DNA of 32,654 bases from an uncultured Acidiferrobacteraceae bacterium (GTDB lineage: Bacteria; Pseudomonadota; Gammaproteobacteria; Acidiferrobacterales; SZUA-150), in assembly GCA_913009895.1 (NCBI GenBank), contig CAJVXY010000032.1, positions 1-32,654 of the forward strand, in the 5' to 3' direction. The notes beneath the pieces are model-generated. The model was not told the origin of the DNA. It worked only from the letters and a program-made list of their open reading frames with translations, and searched no databases. Shown here in pieces: positions 17,703 through 26,439 of this stretch (its first letter is position 1; each line of letters opens with the position of its first letter). The position numbers and the translations under genes are program-made.

Positions 17703-18512
17703 TTAGCGCCGGCGGCGCAGATTGCGAAGCGTAAAAATAGAATCTTTTATCGGCTTGTCGAAGACGACACTCAGTACGCGTATCCGGGTGACGTTCCCTG
17801 GTTTTTGTGTCGGTTGCATTTCCCATAACGAAGGCAAGAAACGATCGCCAAACTTGCGGATTTTAGAGAAACTCAGAACCTTGATTATTTTACCGCGCTC
17901 GTCAATGTACTCCTGGCGCACAGGCATTAAATCTGACTTGCGCACCAGGTAGACAATGCTGCCCCAGATCACAGCCGCATCGGGTTTCGGAGTAGAGATA
18001 ACGCGATAGACTTCGGTGCCTTTGTAATTTTCGAAACCAGCGACTTTGTGGGTATAGTCGTTGATCATGCTGCTTTCTTTCACCAGGTCATCATTGGAAA
18101 AATCGGAACCCATCCAGGGCTGTAACATCATGGAGGGTGGAATTTTAATAACCCGTTCGACCTTTGGCAGGTAGTTCCACATTTCGCTCTTGATTCGTAA
18201 CGAGCCAATACCGGCCTCCTTGGCCGGTGACAGGATACGGACAAAACTTTTTTCCGGGCGCCGCATCCACATTTGCAACTTGAGTGTCCGTTTCCAGTAG
18301 GGCGTGGTTATGGTCATCTCATACTTCCCTAACACGGTGTTACCCCATAGCCGAGCTTCAACAGAAGCCACGATTTCCTTACCGGTTTTATCTTCACTTG
18401 CTAACAATGTCCCGTGATAGAGAGACATCGTGAGAAATAAGCCAGTCACCAAGGCGCTATAAATCAAGTGCCAGTTCGTTCCGGGCCCGATTCGAGTAGA
18501 GATACTTTTCAT
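17703..18512 (-). CDS. Outer-membrane lipoprotein-sorting (LolA-like) protein
   Basis: This 269-residue protein has a hydrophobic signal segment (LIYSALVTGLFLTMSLYHG, residues about 17-35, cleavage near LLAS) and a LolA/LppX-like half-barrel of the type annotated as outer membrane lipoprotein-sorting protein. Typical stretches are the MWMRRPEKSFVRILSPAKEAGIGSLR region near 81-106 and WNYLPKVERVIKIPPSMM near 112-129. These periplasmic carriers shield a hydrophobic ligand. It leads an operon with ATPase, fused permease and outer-membrane barrel, which suggests a trans-envelope route for a lipid or lipidated molecule. A MerR-type promoter lies about 115 bp upstream. Confidence 0.85.
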   Translation of the reverse strand: MKSISTRIGPGTNWHLIYSALVTGLFLTMSLYHGTLLASEDKTGKEIVASVEARLWGNTVLGKYEMTITTPYWKRTLKLQMWMRRPEKSFVRILSPAKEAGIGSLRIKSEMWNYLPKVERVIKIPPSMMLQPWMGSDFSNDDLVKESSMINDYTHKVAGFENYKGTEVYRVISTPKPDAAVIWGSIVYLVRKSDLMPVRQEYIDERGKIIKVLSFSKIRKFGDRFLPSLWEMQPTQKPGNVTRIRVLSVVFDKPIKDSIFTLRNLRRRR

Positions 18513-18625
18513 TGTCGACTCCTTTTTGATCGGCTGCGTTTTTCCAGTATTTGCCTCTTATTCTCCAGTCTTATTCTCTAGATAGGGCCCAAAACCAAGC
18601 TCGTGTTTATGCAACAACTGGGTTT

Positions 18626-18657
18626 AAAGTACCACCTGTTACTCACCTACAGGTCAA
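18626..18657 (-). promoter_or_regulatory. MerR-type promoter of the LolA/ABC operon
   Basis: The minus strand has TTGACC (18657-18652), exactly 20 bp, then TACTTT (18631-18626). The spacer holds the most symmetric dyad of the five: ACCTGT, nine bases, ACAGGT, with both six-base arms perfect. The dyad begins in the -35 box as in MerR-family operators. The -10 is poor, consistent with a promoter that needs an activator. Confidence 0.7.
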
Positions 18658-18715
18658 GCCCTGAATGACCAAGTGCCCCGATTTTTTCGATAAAGTTTAA
18701 CTACAAAAGGGGAAT

Positions 18716-19465
18716 TCAGCGAATGCGGGGGATAAAACTGTTGACCTGGGACATGTAATTTCGATAGGTATCACCGAACTGGTCGATCATCACCAACTCT
18801 TCTCGCCGAGCCAGCCGTCGATACATCCAAAACAATATTGGCGCCATCGCCAAAGTAATTAACGTCGGCCACTGGATCAGAAAACCGATTATCACCAGGA
18901 AGAAACCAATGTATTGTGGATGACGCACATAGCGGTAGATGCCATTGGTGACCAGATCACTATGAGCCAGGTAAATTTGTCGCCATCCGAGCGTGACCAC
19001 AATCAGGCCAGTGGTAATCAAGACCATACTCAGCGCCATCACCACATAGACCGCCCATTGCATTGTTAACAGGCCAGTCTGATTTAACAGGTAGGCCCAC
19101 AGGTGACTTTGCTGGTGGCCAAATAAACCGGGTGAGACATCTATATATGCCGACAGGAAGTAAATGGTTAGTGGAATGCCAAACATTTCGGTGAACAAGG
19201 CAATAAAAAATGCAGTGCCCATACCGGCACTGCGCCAGGCAGGCGCGCCCCTGGGTCGGACAAAACCAAGCAGGAAAGCGATAAAAAGTGCAGCGGCACC
19301 GGCCATCACTGGCCAATTACCATACCAGTGATTAAACGAGATATTTTCCTGGTGGCCCATAATCGGGCTAAGCAGCGTCATCACAAGCCCGCCAAGGGCA
19401 AGTACAACGACCAGGACCAGTAGCAGGTTCGGCCACTTGAATTTTTTTGTATCAACGTTTGTCAT
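18716..19465 (-). CDS. Isoprenylcysteine carboxyl methyltransferase-family membrane protein
   Basis: This 249-residue multi-helix membrane protein ends with the ICMT/PEMT signature: NGIYRYVRHPQYIGF near residues 185-199, a further hydrophobic pair, then RREELVMIDQFGDTYRNYM near 220-238. These bind SAM and the substrate at the membrane. About six helices are predicted. The start at 19465 (MTNVDTKKF) has AAGGCG upstream and avoids a polar N-terminal extension. Bacterial members methylate small lipophilic acids, thiols or phospholipid heads, but the substrate here is unknown. It lies upstream of the LolA/ABC operon with about 200 bp between, in the same direction, but that operon has its own promoter. 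Confidence 0.82.
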   Translation of the reverse strand: MTNVDTKKFKWPNLLLVLVVVLALGGLVMTLLSPIMGHQENISFNHWYGNWPVMAGAAALFIAFLLGFVRPRGAPAWRSAGMGTAFFIALFTEMFGIPLTIYFLSAYIDVSPGLFGHQQSHLWAYLLNQTGLLTMQWAVYVVMALSMVLITTGLIVVTLGWRQIYLAHSDLVTNGIYRYVRHPQYIGFFLVIIGFLIQWPTLITLAMAPILFWMYRRLARREELVMIDQFGDTYRNYMSQVNSFIPRIR

Positions 19466-19600
19466 GAGTATCGCCTTGTAGTTATAAGCTTCTCTCCGGT
19501 GAGGGGAGGGGACCATGTAGGGCAGTAGAGACCATACACATAATCATATACAGACGAGCCGGTTTAGCAATTGTTTTTTGTTTCGTTTTTTATTTCATTT

Positions 19601-19665
19601 TTATTTCACGGGTAAACGCACGGCGTCATCCAGCCGGGTTACTTTACCATTTAAAATTTTGTTTT
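19601..19665 (-). pseudogene. Remnant of the 3' end of an SDR gene
   Basis: Directly after the tonB stop, 65 bp match the last 65 bp of the SDR gene at 24030-24094 at about 50 positions, in the same orientation. The minus strand encodes KILNGKVTRLDDAVRLPVK and stop, against [19 protein letters not shown] and stop in the intact gene. Many differences are transitions at third codon positions, so this is an old coding copy and not a chance match. Nothing upstream of it is SDR-like, because the tonB gene begins there. It is therefore a displaced or duplicated gene end bracketing the TonB cassette. Confidence 0.8.
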
Positions 19666-20333
19666 TACTGAAGTACAAAGGCCACGGGTACGACGAACTC
19701 CAGCTTCCGGCGCGGATCATTTTCCGGCATGGGTGGAAACGGGCTGGCTCGCTGCGCCATCTCAAGTGCGGCTTTATCGAGCAGACGGTTGCCGGTGCGT
19801 TGCTCCAGGCTCACTCGTTGGGTTCGCCCTGTGCGATCAATCAGGATGCGCAACATACCCTCGCCTTCGATGCGTAAGCGTTTGGCGCGGCGCGGATATT
19901 TTTTGTATTTTTCCAGCCAGGCAACCAGCAATTGCTCATAGCGTGCGGTGGCGATCGCATTCAGAGGTTTTTGTTCTACCGGGGCAGGCTGGGCGACCTG
20001 CTCAACAGTCTCAGTGACCTGTTCAGGTTCAACCGGTTTTGGTTCCACGGGCATTTTTTTAGTAACCGGCTCAGGGGCTGGTGGTGGCTCGACAATATTA
20101 GCCGCTGTGTTCTGGCTGGTGTCGGCAATCACTGCCAGCAAGTTAACCCGAAACGGTTGAGCTTTTGCTGGCAGGGGCGCAGGTTCAGATTGTGAAAACC
20201 ACACGGCGACACCGCCATGCAGCAGCAATGCGATCACTATGGTTACACTCATATGTTGCCGGGTGATATTCAAAGGCTTACTTCTGCGTGGTTGCCAGGC
20301 CAACGTTGGTGCCACCGGCGGCACGTATTTCAT
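19665..20333 (-). CDS. tonB: TonB energy-transducing protein
   Basis: A classic TonB layout: an N-terminal membrane anchor (VTIVIALLLHGGVAVWF, residues about 30-46), a proline/glutamate/lysine-rich periplasmic spanner near 80-125 (EPPPAPEPV, EPKPVEPEQV), and a C-terminal TonB domain with YPRRAKRLRIEGEGML near 162-177 and the ending VPVAFVL. It transmits proton-motive energy from ExbBD to outer-membrane receptors. The full frame begins at 20333 and overlaps exbD by 56 bp. A shorter start at 20252 (ATG) or 20273 (TTG, just after the exbD stop) is also plausible, since none has a strong SD. It is the last gene of the Fur-controlled cassette. Confidence 0.92.
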   Translation of the reverse strand: MKYVPPVAPTLAWQPRRSKPLNITRQHMSVTIVIALLLHGGVAVWFSQSEPAPLPAKAQPFRVNLLAVIADTSQNTAANIVEPPPAPEPVTKKMPVEPKPVEPEQVTETVEQVAQPAPVEQKPLNAIATARYEQLLVAWLEKYKKYPRRAKRLRIEGEGMLRILIDRTGRTQRVSLEQRTGNRLLDKAALEMAQRASPFPPMPENDPRRKLEFVVPVAFVLQ

Positions 20334-20676
20334 CCATCACTTTAAGCAATAATTGAACTTCGGTATGGGCATCGCTTTTCAGCGTGATGGCGGAGTCCAC
20401 ATCCTGTTTTATCAATGGCGCTATCGCCAGCTTCAACTGTTCCAGTTTTATACTTTCGCCATTGAGTGCCAGCTGACCTGTTTGATTAAGCGAAACAATG
20501 ATGGGCGTAACCTCTGTTGGGCTGGCACTTTTTGATTCGGGCAATTCCAGCTCAATTGCTTCCGGTACCAAAAACGTGCTGGTGAGCATAAAAAACACCA
20601 GCAGCAGGAATACAATATCAATCAACGGCGCGATATCCAGATGCGAGTGGATGCGCGCCCGGCCTTCAAAGTCCAT
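20278..20676 (-). CDS. exbD: ExbD biopolymer transport protein
   Basis: This 132-residue protein has one N-terminal membrane helix with the essential aspartate in IAPLIDIVFLLLVFFMLTSTF (residues about 13-33) and a periplasmic domain ending near VGLATTQK. With ExbB it forms the proton-driven motor that energises TonB. The start at 20676 (MDFEGRARIHSHLDIAPL) was chosen because GAGG lies nine bases upstream; starts at 20685, 20700 and 20760 are possible. It overlaps the exbB stop by 11 bp. Confidence 0.93.
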   Translation of the reverse strand: MDFEGRARIHSHLDIAPLIDIVFLLLVFFMLTSTFLVPEAIELELPESKSASPTEVTPIIVSLNQTGQLALNGESIKLEQLKLAIAPLIKQDVDSAITLKSDAHTEVQLLLKVMDEIRAAGGTNVGLATTQK

Positions 20677-21334
20677 GGGTTTCATCCTCAACGCGTTCAT
20701 TATCACGGCTATCAACATGGGGACTCTTGCCGAAGTGGCGCAACACCAGGATGCTGGCATCTTTCATGGCCGCACGCACATGATCAACTTCGCCTTCCAG
20801 GTAGTAGAAGGCCGCCATGGCGGGAATGGCAACCGTCAGACCGAAAGCGGTGGTGAGCAGCGCCTCCCAGATGCCGCCGGAAAGAATCGAAGGGTCGACG
20901 CGGCTGCCTGCTTCCTGAAGATTCATAAAAGCGACAATCATGCCTATTACTGTACCCAGCAGGCCCAATAGCGGACTCAGATGGGCGATGGAAGACAGGC
21001 CGCGCAACCAGGACTCCAGGCTGCGTATCTGGGCACTGCCCACCCGGCTTACTTCGGCCTCAACGTCGCCGCTGGACATAGCCGGATTAGCGCCAAAGCT
21101 CACTGCACTTTCCAGTACCCGGGCGACGGGACTGGTTTGCTGTTGCAGATTCTTTATCGCCTGCTCATGCTCACCACGCTGCAATGCCGACACCGTGTCC
21201 TCAACAAAAGCGGTTTGGCGCAGGTCGCTGCGATAGAACTGATACAGTTTTAACAGGATGATGGCCGTAGCCAATATAGACATGAGCAGTAGCACGTACA
21301 TCACGCTGCCGCCCTGGTTGAATAAATCAAGCAT
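20666..21334 (-). CDS. exbB: ExbB/TolQ/MotA-family proton channel protein
   Basis: This 222-residue inner-membrane protein of the ExbB/TolQ family has a first helix near residues 10-30, a large cytoplasmic loop, and two C-terminal helices (LLGTVIGMIVAFM and LLTTAFGLTVAIPAMAAFYYL). The sequence GLSSIAHLSPLLGLLGTV is diagnostic. GGGAGTG precedes the ATG at 21334. It lies 28 bp after the receptor gene and overlaps exbD. Confidence 0.94.
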   Translation of the reverse strand: MLDLFNQGGSVMYVLLLMSILATAIILLKLYQFYRSDLRQTAFVEDTVSALQRGEHEQAIKNLQQQTSPVARVLESAVSFGANPAMSSGDVEAEVSRVGSAQIRSLESWLRGLSSIAHLSPLLGLLGTVIGMIVAFMNLQEAGSRVDPSILSGGIWEALLTTAFGLTVAIPAMAAFYYLEGEVDHVRAAMKDASILVLRHFGKSPHVDSRDNERVEDETHGL

Positions 21335-21362
21335 TATTTACACTCCCGAAATTAGAAATTAA

Positions 21363-23705
21363 TTAAATCTCCACCTCGATACCGGCATAGGCAAACAACG
21401 GCATCCCCGGACGTGATCCCGCCGGTTGCCGCGAAACGTTGTATTGTTCATTGAGAAGATTTTGTATGCCACCAAAGAATTTCATGCCGTTCTCGATCCG
21501 GTAAAAGGCAGAAACATCCATAATAAAATAGGCATCGGTTTTACCGAAGCGGGCATCAGGATTTCCGGCGCCGTTGACCTGGTCATCAACATTATTCGCG
21601 CTGGTGAAGGTCTCACTCACATAACTGCCGGTAATGGAACTGCCCCAGTTTTTAGATTCAATGCCTGTTCCCATACTGAATACCAGTTCAGGAATGTACG
21701 GCACCTTGTTACCGGCCTTGCCATAACTGAAAATAGATTCCGCATCGGTAGAAGTCGCATCGTTTTTCTGGATGGCATTGGTATAGGTTACTGTCAGGTA
21801 CCAGGGATTACGGTATTTCCAGCCGTTGGCGATACCCGCATCATACTGGGTGGAAAACTCCAGACCGGTACTGTCAACCTTGCCAAAGTTTTCGGTTTCA
21901 CCGGTGCCCGTGCCACCGATGTTATCGGTTACGATCAGATCGTTAAACTGGGTATAAAAAGCCACCGTCTCGATTGCCAGCGCATGTATTGGGCTGCTAT
22001 AGCGTGCACCGATCTCGTATGAGTTACTGGTTTCTTCCTTGATGCCACTCACGGCACTCTTTGGACTCGGGGGTGAGAAACCACGATTGGCGCTGCCAAA
22101 CCCGATCCAGGAATCATTGAATTTGTAGGTAGCACCCAGGCTGCCCGCGGTCATGGTCATTTTGTTGGTGCCAGACTTGCTCGGGTCACTGAAGTCCTCG
22201 TAGCTTTGATCCAGTATTTCGTAACGAACGCCCGGTGTAAACGACCAGGCACCGGACTTGATGGTGTCCTGCAGGAACAGGGCCAGGGCATCGGTTTTTT
22301 GCAGACGGTCGCCCGCACCACCAGGGGTGCCAGGTGTCACGCCGTCAATGGTGCCATTGGCCAGTTGGCTATAGTCATCATCTCTCTGGAAACGACGCAC
22401 CCGATCCTTGTTGTAACGGATGCCCCCTGCGAGCTCATGCTGTACCTTGTCCGAACCGAAACGGTAGTAACTGACGGTATCAAGACCTTTTGAGTTGTAG
22501 TCGCGGTTGTTGGCGCGAACCCGCAGGGTACAGGCCAGTTCGCCTTTCAGACAGGCCAGCCCCTCGTTATTCTGGGCACCGGCCAGGGCGGCAGGAAGCT
22601 TGATGGTATTGCCATTGACGTTGCGCAGATCCTTGAGTTTGTACCAGTTGCGCGAGAAATCGGTGCTGTACAGGGTGGTGATGATGTCCAGATTTTCGGT
22701 CGGCGCGACCACATAACGCAGGTGGCTGCGGTTTTGTTTACTCTTGATATTGTCAAACCGGGTTGCCGAATAGCGGCGGAAAGGATCGTCGGCAAAGTCC
22801 ACTTCGCTCAGTCCCAGGTAGGTCTCGTTGGCGTCCAGATCAGAGCTGCCATATTTGACTTCGAAGCGCTGATAGATGCTGGAGCTCGGTTCCCAGGATA
22901 ATTTGATCATGGGATCGGACTTGGTGAAGCCGGTGTCGTTGCCATCACGAAAATCAGGGGTTTCATCAATGGTTTTGTAACCCTGGTTCTGACGGAAATA
23001 GCCTTCCACCAGGAAACCAAACTGGCCAACATCCGTGCTAATGGTGTTGCCGCCATAGGCGTGGGTGCGTAGATCGCCAAAGCTGCCGTAAGATGATTTC
23101 AGGTAAGCCGTTTCCTTTAGCGGAATTGACGTGGACAGGTAATTGATCACACCACCGGTGGTTTGGGGGCCATACTTGACCTGGCTGGATCCTTTGAGGA
23201 TTTCCATGCCACTCATACGACCAACAGTGGGCGAATAATAGGCAGCAGGCGCGGAATAAGGTGCCGGTGCGGTCAGCACACCGTCTTCCATTATTGTCAC
23301 CTTGGAACTGCGGGTGGTGTCGACCCCCCGCAGGCTGATATTGGGGAACAGGCCGAAACCGTCTTCTTGTCGTACATAAACCCCCGGTACCTTGCGCAGT
23401 GCCTGGTTTACGTCATCATAGTTTTGCTCACGGATATCCTTTTTAGTGACCACATGAGCGGAACCGGGCAGGGTTTCGATGTTGGCCGGATTACCGATAA
23501 TCATAACCTTGTCCAGTACGCTGGTACCCGGATCAGTGCTTGAATCACCATCTGCGTTACCAGCCGGCAGGGCCCTGGTCTTGTCCGGTACGCTGGCGCC
23601 AGGTTCAGTGCTCGAATCATTATCTGCGGCACCAGCCGGTAAAACCATGCCTAAAAAAAATGCGGCCGCTAAGGCGCCGCGCAATAAATTAACCTGTATT
23701 TTCAC
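21363..23705 (-). CDS. TonB-dependent outer-membrane receptor, FecA-like
   Basis: This 780-residue receptor has a signal peptide (to PAGA near residue 26), a TonB-box-like DKVMIIG near 65-71, a plug domain (LPGSAHVVTKKDI, PNISLRGVDTTRSSKVTIMEDG, EILKGSSQVKYGPQTTGGVINYL) and a 22-strand barrel. The plug resembles receptors for ferric citrate and carboxylate siderophores (FecA branch). The start codon is GTG at 23705, with GAGG eight bases upstream. The mature N-terminus carries a duplicated 16-residue unit (residues 27-42 and 51-66). The barrel ends GIEVEI rather than in an aromatic residue, which is unusual. It leads the cassette with exbB, exbD and tonB and has two Fur boxes upstream. The ligand is not proven. 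Confidence 0.93.
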   Translation of the reverse strand: MKIQVNLLRGALAAAFFLGMVLPAGAADNDSSTEPGASVPDKTRALPAGNADGDSSTDPGTSVLDKVMIIGNPANIETLPGSAHVVTKKDIREQNYDDVNQALRKVPGVYVRQEDGFGLFPNISLRGVDTTRSSKVTIMEDGVLTAPAPYSAPAAYYSPTVGRMSGMEILKGSSQVKYGPQTTGGVINYLSTSIPLKETAYLKSSYGSFGDLRTHAYGGNTISTDVGQFGFLVEGYFRQNQGYKTIDETPDFRDGNDTGFTKSDPMIKLSWEPSSSIYQRFEVKYGSSDLDANETYLGLSEVDFADDPFRRYSATRFDNIKSKQNRSHLRYVVAPTENLDIITTLYSTDFSRNWYKLKDLRNVNGNTIKLPAALAGAQNNEGLACLKGELACTLRVRANNRDYNSKGLDTVSYYRFGSDKVQHELAGGIRYNKDRVRRFQRDDDYSQLANGTIDGVTPGTPGGAGDRLQKTDALALFLQDTIKSGAWSFTPGVRYEILDQSYEDFSDPSKSGTNKMTMTAGSLGATYKFNDSWIGFGSANRGFSPPSPKSAVSGIKEETSNSYEIGARYSSPIHALAIETVAFYTQFNDLIVTDNIGGTGTGETENFGKVDSTGLEFSTQYDAGIANGWKYRNPWYLTVTYTNAIQKNDATSTDAESIFSYGKAGNKVPYIPELVFSMGTGIESKNWGSSITGSYVSETFTSANNVDDQVNGAGNPDARFGKTDAYFIMDVSAFYRIENGMKFFGGIQNLLNEQYNVSRQPAGSRPGMPLFAYAGIEVEI

Positions 23706-23877
23706 TTCATAACCTCATTAATCAGTTTCCAGCTATACGGTAAAACCACCCAAACTATGGCCTTATGAGAACGGGATAAGGGTGGATTGTTTGGCTGGCT
23801 ACTGGACGACTTGGCTCACATTGAGGGCCGATTGGCTGGCTAGAGGGGATTGTGCCTGATCGGGCACTAAATGTAAA

Positions 23878-23925
23878 TAACAATCATTCTCATTTGCATT
23901 GATATACAATTGAGAATTGTTATCA
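23878..23925 (-). promoter_or_regulatory. Two Fur boxes upstream of the TonB receptor
   Basis: Two 15-bp elements match the Fur 7-1-7 consensus TGATAATNATTATCA at 12 of 14 informative positions each: TGAGAATGATTGTTA on the minus strand (23892-23878) and TGAGAATTGTTATCA on the plus strand (23911-23925). They lie 170-220 bp before the receptor start in AT-rich DNA that likely holds the promoter. Iron-replete Fur should repress the cassette. The rest of the 324-bp gap 23706-24029 shows only short repeats of GGCTGGCTA and no gene. Confidence 0.85.
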
Positions 23926-24029
23926 TTTGAACATGGTGACGTTTCCCGCCTGAAACTCGCATCCACATCGGGCGAGCTGGCGCCAGCCCGTAACACAGCA
24001 GAAAACAGGTACGACAGCCAGGCGCTTTT

Positions 24030-24797
24030 TTATTTCGCTGACAAACGTACGGCGCCATCTAGCCGAATCACTTCACCATTCAACATCTCGTTTTCAATAA
24101 TATGTCGTACCAGTGCCGCGTATTCATCCGGGCGACCCAGGCGTGGTGGGAAGGGCGTTTGTTGTCCCAGGGAATCGCGCACTTCGTCGGATAAGCCGGC
24201 CAGCATGGGGGTGTCGAAAATCCCCGGGGCGATAGTCATGACACGGATGCCGTCGCGGGCCAGTTCCCGTGCCATGGGCAAAGTCATACTGACAATGCCG
24301 CCCTTGGAGGCGGCGTAGGAAACCTGGCCAAGCTGACCTTCAAAGGCCGCGATCGAAGCGGTGTTAATAATCACGCCCCGTTCACCGTTGGCCTGGGCCT
24401 CGCCTTTGGCCATGGCGTTTGCTGCCAACCTGGCGACATTGAAAGTGCCGGTCAGGTTCACCCGGATCACTTTTTCGAAAGTGGCCAGTCGATGGGGCCC
24501 CTCGTCACCAATGATTTTTTCCGGAATGCCGATACCGGCACAACTGATGGCGCCGTGCAGGCCACCAAATGTTTCGAGTGCCAGTGTCACGGCATTCTGA
24601 ACACTGTCCTCGTCCGTGACATTGGTTTGGGCAAAGCGAGCAAACTCACCTAACTCGGTAATGATTGCTGCACCGGTTTTGGCATTGCTGTCGGCGATCA
24701 CCACCCTGGCACCTTGCTGAACCAGCATGTGTGCAGTGGCTGCACCCAGGCCGGAGGCACCACCACTAATGAGAAATGTTTTATCTGTTATGTCCAT
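24030..24797 (-). CDS. SDR-family 3-hydroxyacyl-CoA dehydrogenase (HSD17B10-like)
   Basis: This 255-residue short-chain dehydrogenase has the cofactor motif GGASGLGAA near residues 12-20, an acidic residue after the second strand (IADSN) pointing to NAD, the NTAS serine strand near 145-148 and the catalytic YAASK near 160-164. The overall layout and the [15 protein letters not shown] and [13 protein letters not shown] ending match type II 3-hydroxyacyl-CoA dehydrogenases, which also oxidise 2-methyl-3-hydroxybutyryl-CoA. With the upstream thiolase and CoA transferase it fits acyl-CoA breakdown yielding propionyl-CoA. Its last 65 bp have a diverged copy at 19601-19665. Confidence 0.9.
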   Translation of the reverse strand: MDITDKTFLISGGASGLGAATAHMLVQQGARVVIADSNAKTGAAIITELGEFARFAQTNVTDEDSVQNAVTLALETFGGLHGAISCAGIGIPEKIIGDEGPHRLATFEKVIRVNLTGTFNVARLAANAMAKGEAQANGERGVIINTASIAAFEGQLGQVSYAASKGGIVSMTLPMARELARDGIRVMTIAPGIFDTPMLAGLSDEVRDSLGQQTPFPPRLGRPDEYAALVRHIIENEMLNGEVIRLDGAVRLSAK

Positions 24798-24822
24798 TGT
24801 TGTTTAGCTTCCCAATAGGATT

Positions 24823-25065
24823 TTATACCTGATTGTGTTTAACCGCCTGCAGTCTCAGGATGGCGCCGACACTGGAAGAGGTAGAGACAAGATACGGCAC
24901 CAGCACGGTAAGCCCCATTTTAATGAGATGAGTAGCCGTCACTTCTCTCTGTAAAATGTGATCCACGTGATTGATCAGGATCAGGATGATGCCGACGAAA
25001 AAAGCGTACTTGGTTGCTCGCCAAACTACGCTCGGCTCGCAAGCACATTGCAACCAGGCTTTCAT
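24823..25065 (-). CDS. Small membrane protein, NrtS-like (nitrate/nitrite transporter family)
   Basis: This 80-residue protein has two predicted helices (KYAFFVGIILILINHVDHIL and MGLTVLVPYLVSTSSSVGAIL). The features INHVDHIL, the KMGLTVLVPYLVST segment and the small size match NrtS-type proteins, reported as nitrate/nitrite transporters in cyanobacteria and marine bacteria. The start at 25065 (MKAWLQCACEPS) has GGAG six bases upstream and is preferred to the ATG at 25077. It lies between thiolase and SDR genes with no obvious metabolic link. Function here is inferred from family resemblance only. Confidence 0.65.
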   Translation of the reverse strand: MKAWLQCACEPSVVWRATKYAFFVGIILILINHVDHILQREVTATHLIKMGLTVLVPYLVSTSSSVGAILRLQAVKHNQV

Positions 25066-25194
25066 ATCAATCTCCATTTGTCCAACATGATCGTTTACAT
25101 CCTGCGCTTTCGAACCACAATTTACATTTTCTTGGGCCCGTTAATCCAGCCAGTTACACTGAAAATACCCGGTGACAAACTGTTCGTGCACCAG

Positions 25195-26439
25195 CTAAAT
25201 ACGCTCAACAATGGTGGCGGTCGCCATGCCATGACCGATGCACATGACTTGCAAACCGAACTGCCCATCAATGGCCTCAAGGCCAGTGAGCATTTTGGCC
25301 ATCAGGCCGGCGCCGGTGGCGCCAAGGGGATGACCGTGGGCGATGGCACCGCCCCAGGGATTCACCTTCTCCATATCCGGCCCCAATTCCTGCGCCCATG
25401 CCAGTACCACGCAAGCAAAGGCCTCGTTGATCTCGATCCAGTCCAGATCAGACAACGTCAGTTGCGCCCGGTCCAGGGCCATTTTGGTGGCGGGCACCAC
25501 GCCCATAAGTTGTAAGGTCGGATCATCACCAATGGCGACCCGGGCGCGGAACCGCGCCAGGGGTCGAAACCCGTCCGCCAGTGCAATCTCTTGTCGAGCC
25601 ACCAGCACGGCCGCGGCGCCATCGGCAATCTGGCTGGCGTTGCCCGCGGTGATGACACCATTACCCCCGGGACGAAAAACAGTGGGTAGTTGCGCCATTT
25701 TGTCTGGATCGATGTGATCGCGTACGCCCTGGTCACGAGTTACGCTGATTTTATTACCTGTCTTGTCGGTGCCGGGTGTCGGAATGATCTCGCCGTGCCG
25801 GCCTGCGGCAAAGGCGGCGTTGGCACGGCGATGGCTTTCTGCTGCGAACTGGTCTAACTGCAAACGGCTTAGCGACCATTGTTCGGCGATGCGTTCTGCG
25901 CTTTCACCCTGGTGGATTAGCTCGTAGCGTTCAAGAAGTGCAGGATTCAGTGTATCGAATCCGCTTACGCGCCTTCCCTGGCGCGCGGCCCTCACCTCGT
26001 TCCCATCGGCGAATCCGCCCCCATCAGTAACGCCGCCGCCCAGGTCGCTGAACATGGGCACCCGGGTCATGCTCTCGACACCGGCACCGATCATATAATC
26101 GGCGTCACCGGCGGCCACGGCCTGGGCCGCGAAATGAACGGCCTGTTGGCCGGATCCGCACATGCGGTTGAGGCTGACGCCGGGCACCGTAACGGGAAAA
26201 CCTGCGAGTAACACCGATTGGCGGGCGATGTTCGCCCCTTGTTCACCGACCTGGGTGACATTACCGGTGATAACATCTTCAATCTTGCCCGAGTCGATGC
26301 CTGTCTTTGTAGTCAGTGCCTGCAGGGTATGGGCCAGCAGGCTATCGGGACGGGTCGCGGCATAAAGACCATTGCGTTTAGCGAAGGGCGTCCGAACTGC
26401 ACCCAGGATGACTGCTTCATTCATAGCTGTTCTCGTCAT
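25195..26439 (-). CDS. Thiolase family acetyl-CoA acyltransferase
   Basis: This 414-residue thiolase cleaves 3-ketoacyl-CoA (or condenses acyl-CoAs). The nucleophilic cysteine is in [12 protein letters not shown] near residues 91-102, the histidine motif is [16 protein letters not shown] near 364-379, and the C-terminal cysteine is in [11 protein letters not shown]. The last motif normally reads CxGGG and here a His replaces a Gly. Length is normal. The start at 26439 has AAGGAG upstream, and a second ATG at 26424 is also possible. It overlaps the CoA transferase end by about 20 bp. It probably acts with the downstream SDR in beta-oxidation. Confidence 0.93.
   Translation of the reverse strand: MTRTAMNEAVILGAVRTPFAKRNGLYAATRPDSLLAHTLQALTTKTGIDSGKIEDVITGNVTQVGEQGANIARQSVLLAGFPVTVPGVSLNRMCGSGQQAVHFAAQAVAAGDADYMIGAGVESMTRVPMFSDLGGGVTDGGGFADGNEVRAARQGRRVSGFDTLNPALLERYELIHQGESAERIAEQWSLSRLQLDQFAAESHRRANAAFAAGRHGEIIPTPGTDKTGNKISVTRDQGVRDHIDPDKMAQLPTVFRPGGNGVITAGNASQIADGAAAVLVARQEIALADGFRPLARFRARVAIGDDPTLQLMGVVPATKMALDRAQLTLSDLDWIEINEAFACVVLAWAQELGPDMEKVNPWGGAIAHGHPLGATGAGLMAKMLTGLEAIDGQFGLQVMCIGHGMATATIVERI

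Noticed and set aside
7931..18657. Assigning the MerR-type sites to CueR
   Set aside because: The arms read ACCTGT/ACAGGT or similar rather than ACCTTCC/GGAAGGT, so the specific regulator cannot be named.
21426..22022. Plus-strand frame of 198 codons
   Set aside because: Antisense to the TonB receptor barrel; no SD and no recognisable domain.
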